Source: Thiotrichales bacterium (GTDB lineage Bacteria > Pseudomonadota > Gammaproteobacteria > Beggiatoales > Beggiatoaceae). From it: a stretch of DNA of 64,000 nucleotides. Every line of letters begins with the position of its first letter. Positions within the stretch are counted from its first letter, which is position 1. The position numbers and the translations under genes were made by a program. Below, piece by piece: positions 45,963 to 55,723 of this stretch. The notes under the pieces were generated by a model, which saw nothing but the letters and a program-made list of their open reading frames with translations, ran no database searches and was not told the DNA's origin. The stretch lies in contig JADGEH010000001.1 in the NCBI GenBank assembly GCA_016744475.1, forward strand, positions 1-64,000, given 5' to 3'.

Positions 45963-46414
45963 ATTATTTTTTCGATACCAGTGCTTTAGTGAAGCTCTAC
46001 CACGCAGAAACGGGGTCTGAACGCCTGGAAACAGAGTTGTCACGCTTTGCAGATGATTTGATTATCAGTGTTTCAGATTTGAGTCGCATTGAGTTTTACT
46101 CAGTCATTTTGAAAAAAGTGCGCACTAAAGACATTAAACATGATAAAGCCAAACAAGCCTTGGCTTTGTTTGAGCAAGATTGGGGGGAATTTAACTGTCT
46201 TGTGGTGGATGGCACAGTCAAGACAAATGCTGCCGAGTTACTGAAAAAACTCGCGCCTACTGCAAACCTTGGTACATTGGACGCACTGCAATTATCCACC
46301 GCATTGCTTGCGCACAAAACCTTAGCTGTGGATTGTTTTGTCACTGCTGATAAACGTTTACTGAGTTTTGCAGCTATGTATTTTGAGACGTTTAATCCTG
46401 AGCGGCAGGCTTAA
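45959..46414 (+). CDS. vapC: VapC-family PIN-domain toxin RNase
   Basis: The 151 residues match the PIN fold: FFDTSALVKLYHAE with the first Asp, a conserved Glu in DLSRIEFYSV, GTLDALQLSTAL with the third acid, and FVTADKRLLSFA with the fourth. VapC toxins cut tRNA or rRNA when the antitoxin is degraded. It is translationally coupled to the upstream antitoxin by a 4-base overlap. It ends the accessory region that begins near 29.8 kb. Confidence 0.9.
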   Translation: MNYFFDTSALVKLYHAETGSERLETELSRFADDLIISVSDLSRIEFYSVILKKVRTKDIKHDKAKQALALFEQDWGEFNCLVVDGTVKTNAAELLKKLAPTANLGTLDALQLSTALLAHKTLAVDCFVTADKRLLSFAAMYFETFNPERQA

Positions 46415-46434
46415 TATGTGTGCCGCATAGGAAC

Positions 46435-46502
46435 ACATTCTTGACCGCGTTGCGGTCTGTACAGGATACGGTGCATCCAAGAATGTATTTCCAAGTGGCG
46501 TT
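46435..46502 (+). repeat. Dispersed repeat with CTGTACAG and CCAAGTGGC, copy 2
   Basis: This related copy of the stretch at 31847-31906 lies in the gap between the vapC-like gene and uvrB. It contains GTTGCGGTCTGTACAGG and TATTTCCAAGTGGCGTTT. Confidence 0.6.
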
Positions 46503-46626
46503 TGAGGTTAAAACCAAAATTCAAGCGTGAAGCAACGGCTTCTTTAGAGCAGCTCCGCCATCATCTTAATCGCTCCACAAGGACATTACTTCCATCGGCA
46601 TTTTCTCCACCCGACAATGATCACGT

Positions 46627-48654
46627 TTAAATCGCAACTTCCATCAACACATGTTGTTTAATCCGTTGAATGTCATCGCGCAAGGCGGCGGCTTCTTCAA
46701 ATTCTAAATTCTCGGCATGGGTGTACATGCGCTTTTCTAAGTCTTGGATTTTTTTGGCTAATTGCTGGGGCGATAAGGCCGCGTACTGTGCGGCTTGTTC
46801 CGCTATTTTGGCAGATGCCTGTGTCACTTTGCCGCGTGAAGGAGCGACGTTTAAGTGGCTGGCATCTAAAATATCCGCGACTACACGCCGCACGCCTTTG
46901 GGCGTGATGCCGTGTTTTTCGTTATAAGTGACTTGCTTTGCACGGCGACGGTCGGTTTCTTCTATCGCACGCTGCATAGAACCGGTGATTTTATCCGCGT
47001 ACAACAGCGCCTTTCCATTGACATTGCGAGCCGCTCGCCCGATGGTTTGAATTAAAGAACGCTCTGAACGTAAAAAACCTTCTTTATCCGCATCCAGAAT
47101 CGCTACTAAAGACACTTCAGGCATGTCTAAGCCTTCGCGCAATAAGTTGATTCCCACCAGTACATCAAATTCACCGAGGCGCAAATCACGAATAATTTCT
47201 ACTCGTTCTACCGTATCAATATCAGAATGCAAATAGCGCACTTTCACGCCGTGTTCTGATAAATATTCAGTTAAATCCTCCGCCATGCGTTTGGTCAATG
47301 TCGTTACCAACACTCGTTCATCCAATGGCACGCGCAAGTTGATTTCTGACAATACATCATCCACTTGTGAACTCACTGGACGCACTTCAATGCCCGGATC
47401 AATTAATCCAGTGGGGCGCACCACTTGCTCGACCACTTGCTGTGCATGTTCATCTTCATAAGTGCCTGGAGTGGCTGAAACATAAATGCTTTGAGGTGCG
47501 AGTCGTTCAAATTCTTCAAATTTTAGCGGGCGATTATCAAGCGCAGAGGGTAGGCGGAAACCGAATTCAACTAAAGTTTCTTTACGCGAGCGGTCACCTT
47601 TAAACATACCGCCTATTTGTGGCACGGTCACATGAGATTCATCAATAATCAGCAAGGCATCGGCGGGGAGATAATCAAATAAAGTTGGCGGTGCTTCATT
47701 GGCTTCTCGTCCTGATAAATAACGAGAATAATTTTCAATGCCTGAACAATAGCCAATTTGTTCAATCATTTCTATATCAAATAACGTCCGTTGTTCTAAA
47801 CGTTGTGCTTCCACTAATTTGTTATTTTTATATAAGTTTTGCAAACGATATTTTAATTCTTTTTTGATATATTCAATGGCTTCTTCCAGCACTTCTTTAG
47901 GGGTGACATAGTGGGTTTTTGGATAAATCGTCATCCGCGCTACTTCACCTTGTGTATGTCCTGTCAATGGATCAAAGTAGCGAATGGACTCAACTTCATC
48001 ATCAAATATCTCTATCCGCACGGCATCGCGCTCGGATTCTGCGGGGAAAATATCAATGGTTTCGCCACGCACGCGATAAGTGCCACGTTCTAACTGCGTG
48101 TCATTGCGAGTATATTGTAATTCGGTTAAGCGTCGCAGAATAAAACGTTGTTCTACGGTATCGCCGCGCACCAAATGCAATAACATTTTCATATAGGAAT
48201 CAGGATCACCCAGTCCATAAATCGCTGACACAGAAGCCACAATAATCGCATCCGGTCTTTCCATCATGGCTTTAGTGGCTGATAAACGCATTTGTTCTAT
48301 ATGGGCATTAATGGAGGCATCTTTTTCTATAAAGGTATCCGTGGTGGGTACATAGGCTTCAGGCTGGTAATAATCGTAATAAGACACGAAATATTCCACT
48401 GCATTATTAGGAAAGAAACTTTTCATTTCTCCATATAATTGTGCCGCCAGGGTTTTATTCGGTGCCAAGATTAAAGTGAGGCGTTGAACTTGTTGTATCA
48501 CATTGGCAATGGTGAAGGTTTTACCTGAACCCGTGACCCCCAAGAGGGTTTGATGCTGTTTGCCAGCCTGCAAACCTTGCAACAATTGTTGAATGGCTAG
48601 AGGTTGATCGCCTGCGGGTTGGTAATCGGAAGAGAGGGAGAAGCTTTGTTTCAT
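46627..48654 (-). CDS. uvrB: Excinuclease ABC subunit UvrB
   Basis: UvrB is the damage-verifying helicase-like subunit of nucleotide excision repair; it receives DNA from UvrA and recruits UvrC. The 675-residue protein has the Walker A loop GVTGSGKT (39-46), the damage-probing beta-hairpin region [12 protein letters not shown], helicase motifs ([23 protein letters not shown]), and the C-terminal UVR motif ([16 protein letters not shown]). Length is normal. AAGGTG precedes the ATG. It is transcribed alone. Confidence 0.98.
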   Translation of the reverse strand: MKQSFSLSSDYQPAGDQPLAIQQLLQGLQAGKQHQTLLGVTGSGKTFTIANVIQQVQRLTLILAPNKTLAAQLYGEMKSFFPNNAVEYFVSYYDYYQPEAYVPTTDTFIEKDASINAHIEQMRLSATKAMMERPDAIIVASVSAIYGLGDPDSYMKMLLHLVRGDTVEQRFILRRLTELQYTRNDTQLERGTYRVRGETIDIFPAESERDAVRIEIFDDEVESIRYFDPLTGHTQGEVARMTIYPKTHYVTPKEVLEEAIEYIKKELKYRLQNLYKNNKLVEAQRLEQRTLFDIEMIEQIGYCSGIENYSRYLSGREANEAPPTLFDYLPADALLIIDESHVTVPQIGGMFKGDRSRKETLVEFGFRLPSALDNRPLKFEEFERLAPQSIYVSATPGTYEDEHAQQVVEQVVRPTGLIDPGIEVRPVSSQVDDVLSEINLRVPLDERVLVTTLTKRMAEDLTEYLSEHGVKVRYLHSDIDTVERVEIIRDLRLGEFDVLVGINLLREGLDMPEVSLVAILDADKEGFLRSERSLIQTIGRAARNVNGKALLYADKITGSMQRAIEETDRRRAKQVTYNEKHGITPKGVRRVVADILDASHLNVAPSRGKVTQASAKIAEQAAQYAALSPQQLAKKIQDLEKRMYTHAENLEFEEAAALRDDIQRIKQHVLMEVAI

Positions 48655-48698
48655 CGGACACCTTAATCAGGTTAAGGAAGAAGAACAGAAGGGGTATA

Positions 48699-48788
48699 GC
48701 TAAAGTACATCATTTATAGGTTTGCGATATAGATAAACCCAAGACTGCCAGTCCTTGAAGGACTGGCAGTCTTAACAACTGATGTCAT
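48699..48788 (-). repeat. Dispersed palindromic repeat, copy 2 (GACTGCCAGTCC hairpin)
   Basis: AAGACTGCCAGTCCTTGAAGGACTGGCAGTCTT is here a perfect hairpin of 14-bp arms. It is the reverse orientation of copy 1 at 11862, with the same ATGACATCAGTTGTT flank read from the minus strand. It lies downstream of leuA and upstream of uvrB and may terminate leuA. Confidence 0.75.
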
Positions 48789-48812
48789 AGAGGATCATCA
48801 TGTGGGTGTGGG

Positions 48813-50372
48813 CTACACCGTTTCAGTTTTTTGCGGATGTTGGCGTGGGCTGTTCTTACCAACGAAACGGTTTAACGCAGTGATGTAGGCTTTTGCTGAA
48901 GCAATCACAATATCAATGTCCGCACCTTGCCCTGTGATAATGTGGCCTTCTTTCTCTAAACGCACATTCACTTCAGCCTGCGAGTCAGTGCCATCAGTGA
49001 CATTGTTGACTGAATACAATTGCAAATGCGCTCCACTGTGGACTATTTTTTCAATCGCATTGTATACCGCGTCCACAGGCCCACTACCACTCGCATCCAC
49101 CATGCATTCTTCATTGTTCACGCTTAAAGTCAAAGCTGCGCGAGGGGTTTCTCCGGTTTCCGAGGTGACTTTCAAAGACAATAACTTCACAGTTTCATTC
49201 TTTTCATTCGCCAAGGTATCACTAATTAAAGCTTGTAAATCTTCATCATAGATTTCATGCTTTTTATCGGCGAGTTCTTTGAAGCTGGCAAAAGCGGCGT
49301 TGAGTTCTTTTTCTGAATTGAAATGACAACCTAATTCTTGCAAACGTTGGCTGAAAGCATTGCGTCCTGAATGCTTACCTAATACCATTCTATTGGCATT
49401 CCAACCCACCTCTTCTGCCCGCATGATTTCGTAAGTCTCACGATGCTTAATCACGCCATCTTGATGAATACCGGACTCATGAGCAAAAGCATTGGCACCG
49501 ACAATGGCTTTATTAGGTTGTACAGGAAAGCCTGTGATGTTTGATACTAAACGCGAACAATTCACAATTTGAGTCGTGTCAATATGATCCACCTGGCAAT
49601 CAAAAATGTCTTGGCGGGTCTGCACGCTCATAACCACTTCTTCTAAAGCCGCATTGCCTGCGCGTTCGCCCAAACCGTTGATAGTACATTCCACTTGACG
49701 CGCACCATTGAGCACCGCCGATAATGAATTAGCTACCGCAAGCCCTAAGTCGTTATGGCAATGCACGGAAAATATGGCTTTATCAGAATTGGGCACGCGC
49801 TCGCGTAAATCATAAATGAGTTGCCCAAAGCGATCCGGCAAGTTGTATCCCACGGTGTCGGGAATATTGATGGTGCTTGCGCCTGCATCAATAGTGGCTT
49901 CAATCACGCGGCAAAGAAAATCAAGCTCGGAGCGGCCTGCATCTTCAGGTGAAAATTCCACATTATCGGTGTAATTTCGCGCACGTTTGACGGCGTACAC
50001 GGCACGTTCCACCACTTCGTCAGGCGTCATGCGGAGTTTTTTCTCCATATGCAACGGTGAAGTGGCAATGAAGGTGTGGATACGCGCACTGTTAGCGACT
50101 TTTAACGCCTTGCCCGCAGCGTCAATATCGTTATCCGTGGCACGGGCTAAACCGCAGACGGTGCTGTCTTTGACGCTGGCGGCTACCGCTGCCACGGATT
50201 CAAAATCACCGGGGCTGGCGGCGGGAAATCCGGCTTCAATCACGTCTACGTGTAATTTCTCTAAGCTCTTGGCAATGCGGATTTTTTCATCCTTACTCAT
50301 GGATGCGCCGGGACTTTGTTCACCATCACGTAAGGTGGTATCAAAAATAATTAAATGATCTTTCTGGTTCAT
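48813..50372 (-). CDS. leuA: 2-isopropylmalate synthase LeuA
   Basis: LeuA condenses acetyl-CoA with 2-oxoisovalerate, the first committed step to leucine. I choose the ATG at 50372 ([22 protein letters not shown]) because AGGAGT precedes it; the frame extends upstream without such a signal. The 519 residues have the HMGL-like TIM barrel ([41 protein letters not shown]) and a C-terminal regulatory domain ([17 protein letters not shown]) that senses leucine. Upstream lie a leader peptide gene and terminator (50525-50708), so both attenuation and feedback inhibition are likely. Confidence 0.97.
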   Translation of the reverse strand: MNQKDHLIIFDTTLRDGEQSPGASMSKDEKIRIAKSLEKLHVDVIEAGFPAASPGDFESVAAVAASVKDSTVCGLARATDNDIDAAGKALKVANSARIHTFIATSPLHMEKKLRMTPDEVVERAVYAVKRARNYTDNVEFSPEDAGRSELDFLCRVIEATIDAGASTINIPDTVGYNLPDRFGQLIYDLRERVPNSDKAIFSVHCHNDLGLAVANSLSAVLNGARQVECTINGLGERAGNAALEEVVMSVQTRQDIFDCQVDHIDTTQIVNCSRLVSNITGFPVQPNKAIVGANAFAHESGIHQDGVIKHRETYEIMRAEEVGWNANRMVLGKHSGRNAFSQRLQELGCHFNSEKELNAAFASFKELADKKHEIYDEDLQALISDTLANEKNETVKLLSLKVTSETGETPRAALTLSVNNEECMVDASGSGPVDAVYNAIEKIVHSGAHLQLYSVNNVTDGTDSQAEVNVRLEKEGHIITGQGADIDIVIASAKAYITALNRFVGKNSPRQHPQKTETV

Positions 50373-50524
50373 GGTTGTGACTCCTAAAAATAAGACGGTA
50401 TTTGATTCAAAATAGACCATTGAACGTGATGCTACAGAGAAGCTACTGTCAGCACTTCTGCCTCATGCTCGTGTCTTTAAGGACATGGAGGACATGGAAA
50501 AATCGGTATCACGTCAATGATGCA

Positions 50525-50560
50525 TAAAAAAATAGGGGATTGAGTGGCGCATTAAGCCCC
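50525..50560 (-). terminator. Attenuator terminator upstream of leuA
   Basis: On the minus strand GGGGCTTAATGCGCC...CCCC forms a G/C-closed stem and is followed by seven T (plus strand A-run at 50525-50532). It lies between the leader peptide and leuA, where an attenuator would sit. An overlapping alternative pairing (TGGCG with CGCCA) exists on the same segment, as expected for a switch. Confidence 0.7.
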
Positions 50561-50588
50561 GCCAAGGCTAAGAGGAAGTGAGTGCCCC

Positions 50589-50708
50589 TCAGGGCAGCAG
50601 TCGCAGAGTGCTGTGGAGAGCAGGCAGATCGACTAAAGACAGGCGCACAAACAAGCACTGCGGGGATGCAGTGTTGTTTTGAATGTCAGTGTGCGTGATA
50701 GTCATCAT
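50589..50708 (-). CDS. Leucine-rich leader peptide of leuA (attenuation)
   Basis: A 39-codon frame on the minus strand begins with two ATG codons and ends TGA. After a neutral first half, the last 21 residues contain eight leucines: LFVRLSLVDL, then PALHSTLRLLP. Ribosome stalling at these codons when leucyl-tRNA is scarce would keep the terminator at 50525-50560 from forming. This is the classic leu/ilv attenuation design. No Shine-Dalgarno is visible, and the promoter places the transcript start at or next to the first ATG, so translation could be leaderless. Confidence 0.8.
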   Translation of the reverse strand: MMTITHTDIQNNTASPQCLFVRLSLVDLPALHSTLRLLP

Positions 50709-50714
50709 GAGTCT

Positions 50715-50743
50715 ATGATAAGAAGTCTTGGCTCTAGTGCCAA
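50715..50743 (-). promoter_or_regulatory. Promoter of the leuA leader transcript
   Basis: On the minus strand TTGGCA (50738-50743) and TATCAT (50715-50720) are separated by 17 bp. The palindrome CTTGGC...GCCAAG (50727-50744) overlaps the -35 element and may be an operator. Confidence 0.6.
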
Positions 50744-50861
50744 GGGGTAAAGTGAAGAAAATTTATATTGACGCTAAAACGGGACGCATTTAGATGATGC
50801 GCCATCATCGAAAACAGCGGCTTTGAGTGGTTAAACTTGAGGAATAATAGCACTTGAACAT

Positions 50862-50960
50862 TTTTTACCACGGAGACACGGAGGACACTGAGTTGTATTT
50901 TAAAAATTTTTCTCTGTGTTCTCCGTGCCCAAGAATGAGATATGACAAAGCAGCGCTAGG
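50862..50960 (-). repeat. CCACGGAG dispersed repeat, copy 2
   Basis: This is the inverted copy of 18896-19010. It lies in the gap between the leuA control region and the stop of the large kinase gene. Confidence 0.8.
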
Positions 50961-50968
50961 AGACTGCC

Positions 50969-53900
50969 CTAGTCAGACAGCGTGTCTATATAGTGCGCTA
51001 AACGCTCTCGTATTGCTTTGATTTTAAAATTGTTAGCCAGCTTTTGTAAATCATGCAGCAAGGTGGGGACTGCTTGTTGTGGATCGATGAGTTGTTTTAA
51101 GTACTCTTTTAAACCACGAATATCGCCACGTTTGCAATACAGTTGCAATTGCTCCAGCTCGGCTTCGCTTAAATGCCAATCGTTGTCTTCCAATGCGGCA
51201 GCGTGCTCCTCATCGGCAGCCTGGGGAGCGGCATAATTCCATTGTAAATCGAGATGTTGAGCCAGTTTGCTGAGTAATTCTTCGGCGTTCACGGGCTTGG
51301 CGACAAAATCGCTGCATCCGTTTTCTAGCGCTTCCTGTTGCTGACTGTCCAGCGCACTGGCGGACACCATGATGATGATACAGTCTTGAGTGCTGTCTTG
51401 ATGTTTGATGGCGTATGTGGCTTGCATCCCGTTCATACCGGGCATCACCCAATCCATTAAAATTAAATCTGGCTGCCATTGTTCGGCTAATTGAATGGCT
51501 TGTTCGCCTGTTTCGGCTTGTTTGAGCAAAAAACCCAAGGGACTGAGTAATTCTTCAAGCAGACAAAGATTCATCAAATTATCATCCACCAATAATACTT
51601 TACGCGCACCACCTTGATAACCAACGGCTTGTGCCAACGGTGGAGTATGAGAGCCAAGGTCATCAGCTTCAATGCTGTCAATTTGAGGTAAATGAATTTC
51701 TACCCAAAAGCGACTACCTTTGCCTAATTCGCTCTCAACATATAAGCGGGAACCCATGAGTTCAACCAGGTTGCGGGTAATGGCTAAACCCAATCCGGTG
51801 CCTTCAATTTGCCTAATGGGATCAATTTGTTGAAAAGGAATGAAGATTTCTTCAATGGCGGCGCTGTCAATCCCCATGCCGGTGTCCATCACTTCAAAAC
51901 GTGCGGTGTCTTTGAAATATTCAACGATTAAACGCACTTCTCCGTGGTCGGTGAATTTCACCGCATTGCCGAGTAAGTTGATCAGAATTTGCCGTAAATG
52001 CTTGGCATCCCCCAGCACTTGTTGGGGCAAGTCGTTGAGTGCTTGATAATGAAAGCTTAAGCCTTTTTCCTCTGCTCGCAGACACAAGGGTTCGACTAAT
52101 TCTTGTAATACATTGGGTAAATTTAAGGGTTGAGCCTTGACTTCTACCCGTCCGGCTTCGATTTTCGCTTGATCCAGTATGTCATTGACTAAACTCAATA
52201 AATATTCGCCGCTGCGGTGGATGACTTCAACGTGTTTGCGGTGTTCTAAACTGACATGATCATCGCGTAAGAGGAGCTGGGTGTAGCCTAAAATGCCATT
52301 TAAGGGGGTGCGTAATTCATGGCTCATATTAGCTAGAAAGGCGCTTTTAGCGCGATTGGCTTGTTCTGCTGCGAGGCGGTCTAAACGTTTTTCAATCGCG
52401 GTGCCGACCGCCATCGACATGGAATATAAAAAAGAGGTTTCAATTAAATCGCGTTGGCGGGGTTCTTCATAATTTTCCACCAGCATGAGTCCATGAAATT
52501 GGTCATGCACGGTGATGGGCAGCAGCAGGATAGACAGCGCACAATCAGCCGTGAAAAAACGCGCTTCACGCACGGGTAGCTCAGTGACGTGCGCATTTAA
52601 TAAGTTGTTTTGATTGAGAATATTGTACCAACGTTCAAGATCAGGCTGGTAGGCGAACTCTTGACGTTGTTGGTTCAATTCACAAAGTTCAGGAATCGAC
52701 GCATCATTCATCCATTCTTCCACGCGCCGCGCATGCCATTGCCCAAAATCATCTTGATAATTGGCATACACGCTGACGCGATCCGCATAAGCGGCCACCC
52801 CCACCAGTTGTAATACTTCTTGATACGGTAAATCATCGCCAGAATAGCTACCAAGTTGGCGCTGTGTTTCTGCCAGCATGGCTAGATAGACTTCATGCCT
52901 TGCGAGGTCTTTTTGTAGGGTTTGTTTTTCAATTTTACGCAGTCGTATTTCGGTGGCTTTGCGCTCACCAATATCGCGCAAAATACCCACAAAACAACGT
53001 TCGCCTAAATGCTCATCGCCCAAGCTGCCATGATGAATTTCATCCACAGAGAGTTCGACGGGAAAGGCCTCACCATTTTTGCGTTGCCCTTCGACCTCAC
53101 GCAAAATGCCAATAATATTCTTGTGACCTGTAGCACAGTAATCGTGCAAATATTGATCATGATGTTGGCTGTAAGCATTAGGCATCAGGCATTTAATGTT
53201 TTGACCCAGTAATTCTTGCGGTTGATAACCAAACATTTTTCTCACGCTGGGATTAACCGACACGATGATGCCTTGTTCATTGATGGTGATAATGGCATCG
53301 GGTGCGGCTTCGAGAATGCCTTGTAAGTGGGCTTGGCTGGCGTGTAATTGAAGGGTGGTTTGGTGTAGCTGTGCGGTGCGTTCTTCCACTTGCTGTTCCA
53401 AAGTGTCCTGAACATGTGAAATGAGGTTATCCCGGCGGATCAAACGCCATAGGCTATAGCCGACTAACACTATAAAATTCAACACCATAAACAATAAACC
53501 AATGAAATATAAATGATGTTTCGATTGCAAACGGTGTTGTGTTTGCAAGGTCAATTGTTGGGTGAGTTGATTACTCCAATCGAGGAGATAAACATCCTGC
53601 TGCTGAGTAAAAGCGATAGCCGTTGCCAGTGTTGTGACTGACAGTTGCGGCGGGCGAGTGGCTTGTTGTAAGGGGGCTAAAACGTTTTGATAGTCTTGCC
53701 ATAATTGGAGAAGACGCGGAAACACGGGATTATCTTGTAAACTGTCTTGCGCTGCGATATGTATCATCTGTTGTTGGGCATCTAAAACTTCTCCACCGTG
53801 TTGCAAAGCCAGCAGTGTGGTGTGAAATAAACTCATACTGGTGTGTAAGTCGTTTAATGCCTGTTGTTTGCGCTCGCTGCTCAAAGCCGTATGACTGAGT

Positions 53901-54106
53901 TCTAGGATATTTTTGCTGATACGCTGAGATAACATGCGCTGCCGTCCACTGAGATTGACTGCCAGCGTATCTTTTTGTAATTGCACAATTAAATAATGAT
54001 TGGGCAAGACCACGCCTAGATACAGGGCGATGAATAAAAGCCCTAACCCTAGAATCAGACGATAGCGGTATAAACCTTGAAGATAAGATAAGGGTCGGGC
54101 GGTCAT
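50969..54106 (-). CDS. Hybrid sensor histidine kinase (PilJ-type sensor, PAS, GAF, HisKA, HATPase, REC)
   Basis: The 1045-residue protein starts with a membrane helix, then a periplasmic PilJ-type sensor (LSGRQRMLSQRISKNILELS) and a second helix (about 200-222). A PAS domain follows (ILEAAPDAIITINEQGIIVS, FGYQPQELLGQNIKCLMPN), then a GAF-like region (about 420-590), HisKA with phospho-acceptor His in ANMSHELRTPLNG, and HATPase with GMGI and GTGLGLAI. The receiver has LILMDWVMPGMNG. The final 70 residues form a helical tail (LQLYCKRGDIRGLKEYLKQL) like those of two other kinases here. It starts 4 bases after the upstream REC-kinase gene and forms a unit with it. Confidence 0.92.
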   Translation of the reverse strand: MTARPLSYLQGLYRYRLILGLGLLFIALYLGVVLPNHYLIVQLQKDTLAVNLSGRQRMLSQRISKNILELSHTALSSERKQQALNDLHTSMSLFHTTLLALQHGGEVLDAQQQMIHIAAQDSLQDNPVFPRLLQLWQDYQNVLAPLQQATRPPQLSVTTLATAIAFTQQQDVYLLDWSNQLTQQLTLQTQHRLQSKHHLYFIGLLFMVLNFIVLVGYSLWRLIRRDNLISHVQDTLEQQVEERTAQLHQTTLQLHASQAHLQGILEAAPDAIITINEQGIIVSVNPSVRKMFGYQPQELLGQNIKCLMPNAYSQHHDQYLHDYCATGHKNIIGILREVEGQRKNGEAFPVELSVDEIHHGSLGDEHLGERCFVGILRDIGERKATEIRLRKIEKQTLQKDLARHEVYLAMLAETQRQLGSYSGDDLPYQEVLQLVGVAAYADRVSVYANYQDDFGQWHARRVEEWMNDASIPELCELNQQRQEFAYQPDLERWYNILNQNNLLNAHVTELPVREARFFTADCALSILLLPITVHDQFHGLMLVENYEEPRQRDLIETSFLYSMSMAVGTAIEKRLDRLAAEQANRAKSAFLANMSHELRTPLNGILGYTQLLLRDDHVSLEHRKHVEVIHRSGEYLLSLVNDILDQAKIEAGRVEVKAQPLNLPNVLQELVEPLCLRAEEKGLSFHYQALNDLPQQVLGDAKHLRQILINLLGNAVKFTDHGEVRLIVEYFKDTARFEVMDTGMGIDSAAIEEIFIPFQQIDPIRQIEGTGLGLAITRNLVELMGSRLYVESELGKGSRFWVEIHLPQIDSIEADDLGSHTPPLAQAVGYQGGARKVLLVDDNLMNLCLLEELLSPLGFLLKQAETGEQAIQLAEQWQPDLILMDWVMPGMNGMQATYAIKHQDSTQDCIIIMVSASALDSQQQEALENGCSDFVAKPVNAEELLSKLAQHLDLQWNYAAPQAADEEHAAALEDNDWHLSEAELEQLQLYCKRGDIRGLKEYLKQLIDPQQAVPTLLHDLQKLANNFKIKAIRERLAHYIDTLSD

Positions 54107-54110
54107 GGGC

Positions 54111-55490
54111 TTATGCCTGGGCTTGAGTCAAGTAATGTTCGAGGGTGAGGCGTAATTGTTTAACCCGCATATCATCGACCAACCCATTGATTTCTTCACA
54201 AAATATCTTAATCCTTGCCTGTTTTGATAAGGCCTGTATCTGAGCTTGCACCAATAACACATCGCCCATCCGTGAAGCTTCTAATAAAGCCTGTAAGTCT
54301 GCAATGTCAGGCAAGGCCACAGCGGGTTTGTCTTGGGTGCTTTCTGAGCCTGATAGTGCAGGGGCTTGCGCATCAAATTGCACCTGTTCAGGCGATGCTT
54401 GTGCCACTAAGGGCAGGGTGAAAAAGAACCGTGCGCCTTGGCCTTGAACGCTCTCGACCCCGACTGTCCCATCCAACTTATTCATAATGCGCTCAACAAT
54501 GGATAAGCCTAAGCCGTGGCCTTCTTCATCACTATGTTGATGCAAACGAGAAAACGGCACAAACACCTTGGCTTGCGCTTCAGGGTCGAGTCCTGGCCCG
54601 TTATCTTGTACCCAGAAACGAGCTTGCCCACCCTCTGTATCAGCGCCCACTTCCAAGCGAGGCGGATGACCGCCATATTTCAAGCCATTGCTTAAATAAT
54701 TTGCCCAGACTTCTTCAATCCATTGCGGTTGCCCGGTCACCACAGGCCAAGTTTTAGGCCAATGCAATAGACCTTCGCGCCTGTGTAAATCCGGCTGAAT
54801 GCGCAGCACCACTTGTTGCAAAATAGCATTCATATCCAACACTTCCGTCTCTATGCCTTGTCGAGACACCCGTGCTAATAACAATAAAGCATCAATGATT
54901 TCACGCATTTTGCTGCTGGAGCGATGAATATCTCGCAATTGATTCAACAAGCGAGCATCTTGACCATGTTGTTGAGTCAAAATATCCGTCATGCCAGAAA
55001 TGATGCCTAGCGGGTTTTTGAGATCATGCGCCACGGTATGGGCGAAAGCATCGAGTTCTGCATTACGCTCTTCTAATTGCGCAATGGTGTCGCGTTGTTG
55101 ATGCTGCAAGCGACGCACGGTGAGATGAGTTTTCACACGCGCCAACACTTCTTCGCCTTGAATCGGTTTAGTAATGAAATCTACCGCGCCTAATTCAAAG
55201 CCCGATACTTTGCTGTCGGTGTCGGATAAGGCGGTGAGAAAGATGACGGGAATATCCCGCGTGACGGGACTTTGTTTGAGACGATGGCAGACTTCAAAGC
55301 CATCAATATTGGGCATCATGACATCGAGTAAAATTAAATCAGGCTGTTCATTATGCGCCGTTTCAAGGCCGCTATTGCCATCTTCGGCAATCAAAATTTC
55401 ATAATGTTGCTGGCTTAAAAGGTTAAACAAAACACCGATGTTTTCGGGTACATCGTCGATAATAAGTAGTTTGGCGTGAAAAGTGGTCAT
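54111..55490 (-). CDS. Response regulator-histidine kinase (REC, HisKA, HATPase)
   Basis: The start is taken as the ATG at 55490 (TTFHAKLLIIDDVPENIG); the frame extends to a TTG at 55505. An N-terminal receiver has the phospho-acceptor Asp in LILLDVMMPNIDG. A HisKA box (DAFAHTVAHDLKNPLGIISG) and an ATPase domain (VQDNGPGLD, GHGLGLSI) follow, then a variable linker and a C-terminal helical tail (LLEASRMGDVLLVQAQIQAL). There is no membrane segment, so it acts in the cytoplasm, probably between a kinase and its partner. The next gene (hybrid kinase) begins 4 bases downstream. Confidence 0.92.
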   Translation of the reverse strand: MTTFHAKLLIIDDVPENIGVLFNLLSQQHYEILIAEDGNSGLETAHNEQPDLILLDVMMPNIDGFEVCHRLKQSPVTRDIPVIFLTALSDTDSKVSGFELGAVDFITKPIQGEEVLARVKTHLTVRRLQHQQRDTIAQLEERNAELDAFAHTVAHDLKNPLGIISGMTDILTQQHGQDARLLNQLRDIHRSSSKMREIIDALLLLARVSRQGIETEVLDMNAILQQVVLRIQPDLHRREGLLHWPKTWPVVTGQPQWIEEVWANYLSNGLKYGGHPPRLEVGADTEGGQARFWVQDNGPGLDPEAQAKVFVPFSRLHQHSDEEGHGLGLSIVERIMNKLDGTVGVESVQGQGARFFFTLPLVAQASPEQVQFDAQAPALSGSESTQDKPAVALPDIADLQALLEASRMGDVLLVQAQIQALSKQARIKIFCEEINGLVDDMRVKQLRLTLEHYLTQAQA

Positions 55491-55537
55491 ATGTTGTGCA
55501 GGCAAGCTCGTCTAGGAATTCGCGTGGGAAAACTGCT

Positions 55538-55630
55538 TAAGAGCCTATACGAAGATAGGATCATCGGCTGCAAACCCGCCTCAAAATAGCGCATTTTCGC
55601 TTCGATCCCTCATCTTCGTATAGGCTCTAA
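55538..55630 (-). mobile_element. MITE-like element, copy E (internally deleted, inverted)
   Basis: The 87-bp core lies at 55541-55627. Read on the minus strand it has both terminal repeats and the GCGAAAATGCGCTATTTTGAGGC and GGGTTTGCAGCCGATGATCC parts joined directly; the roughly 70-bp central stem is missing. It is flanked by TAA, the complement of the TTA flanking the other copies. Confidence 0.88.
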
Positions 55631-55723
55631 ACCTGAGCAAGTCTGCGACAGCAGAGAATGTGCAACCGAAAGGCCAGCCTCATTGGATCATTCACAAAAC
55701 AAGGCTTTTCAAGCTCTGTGAAG

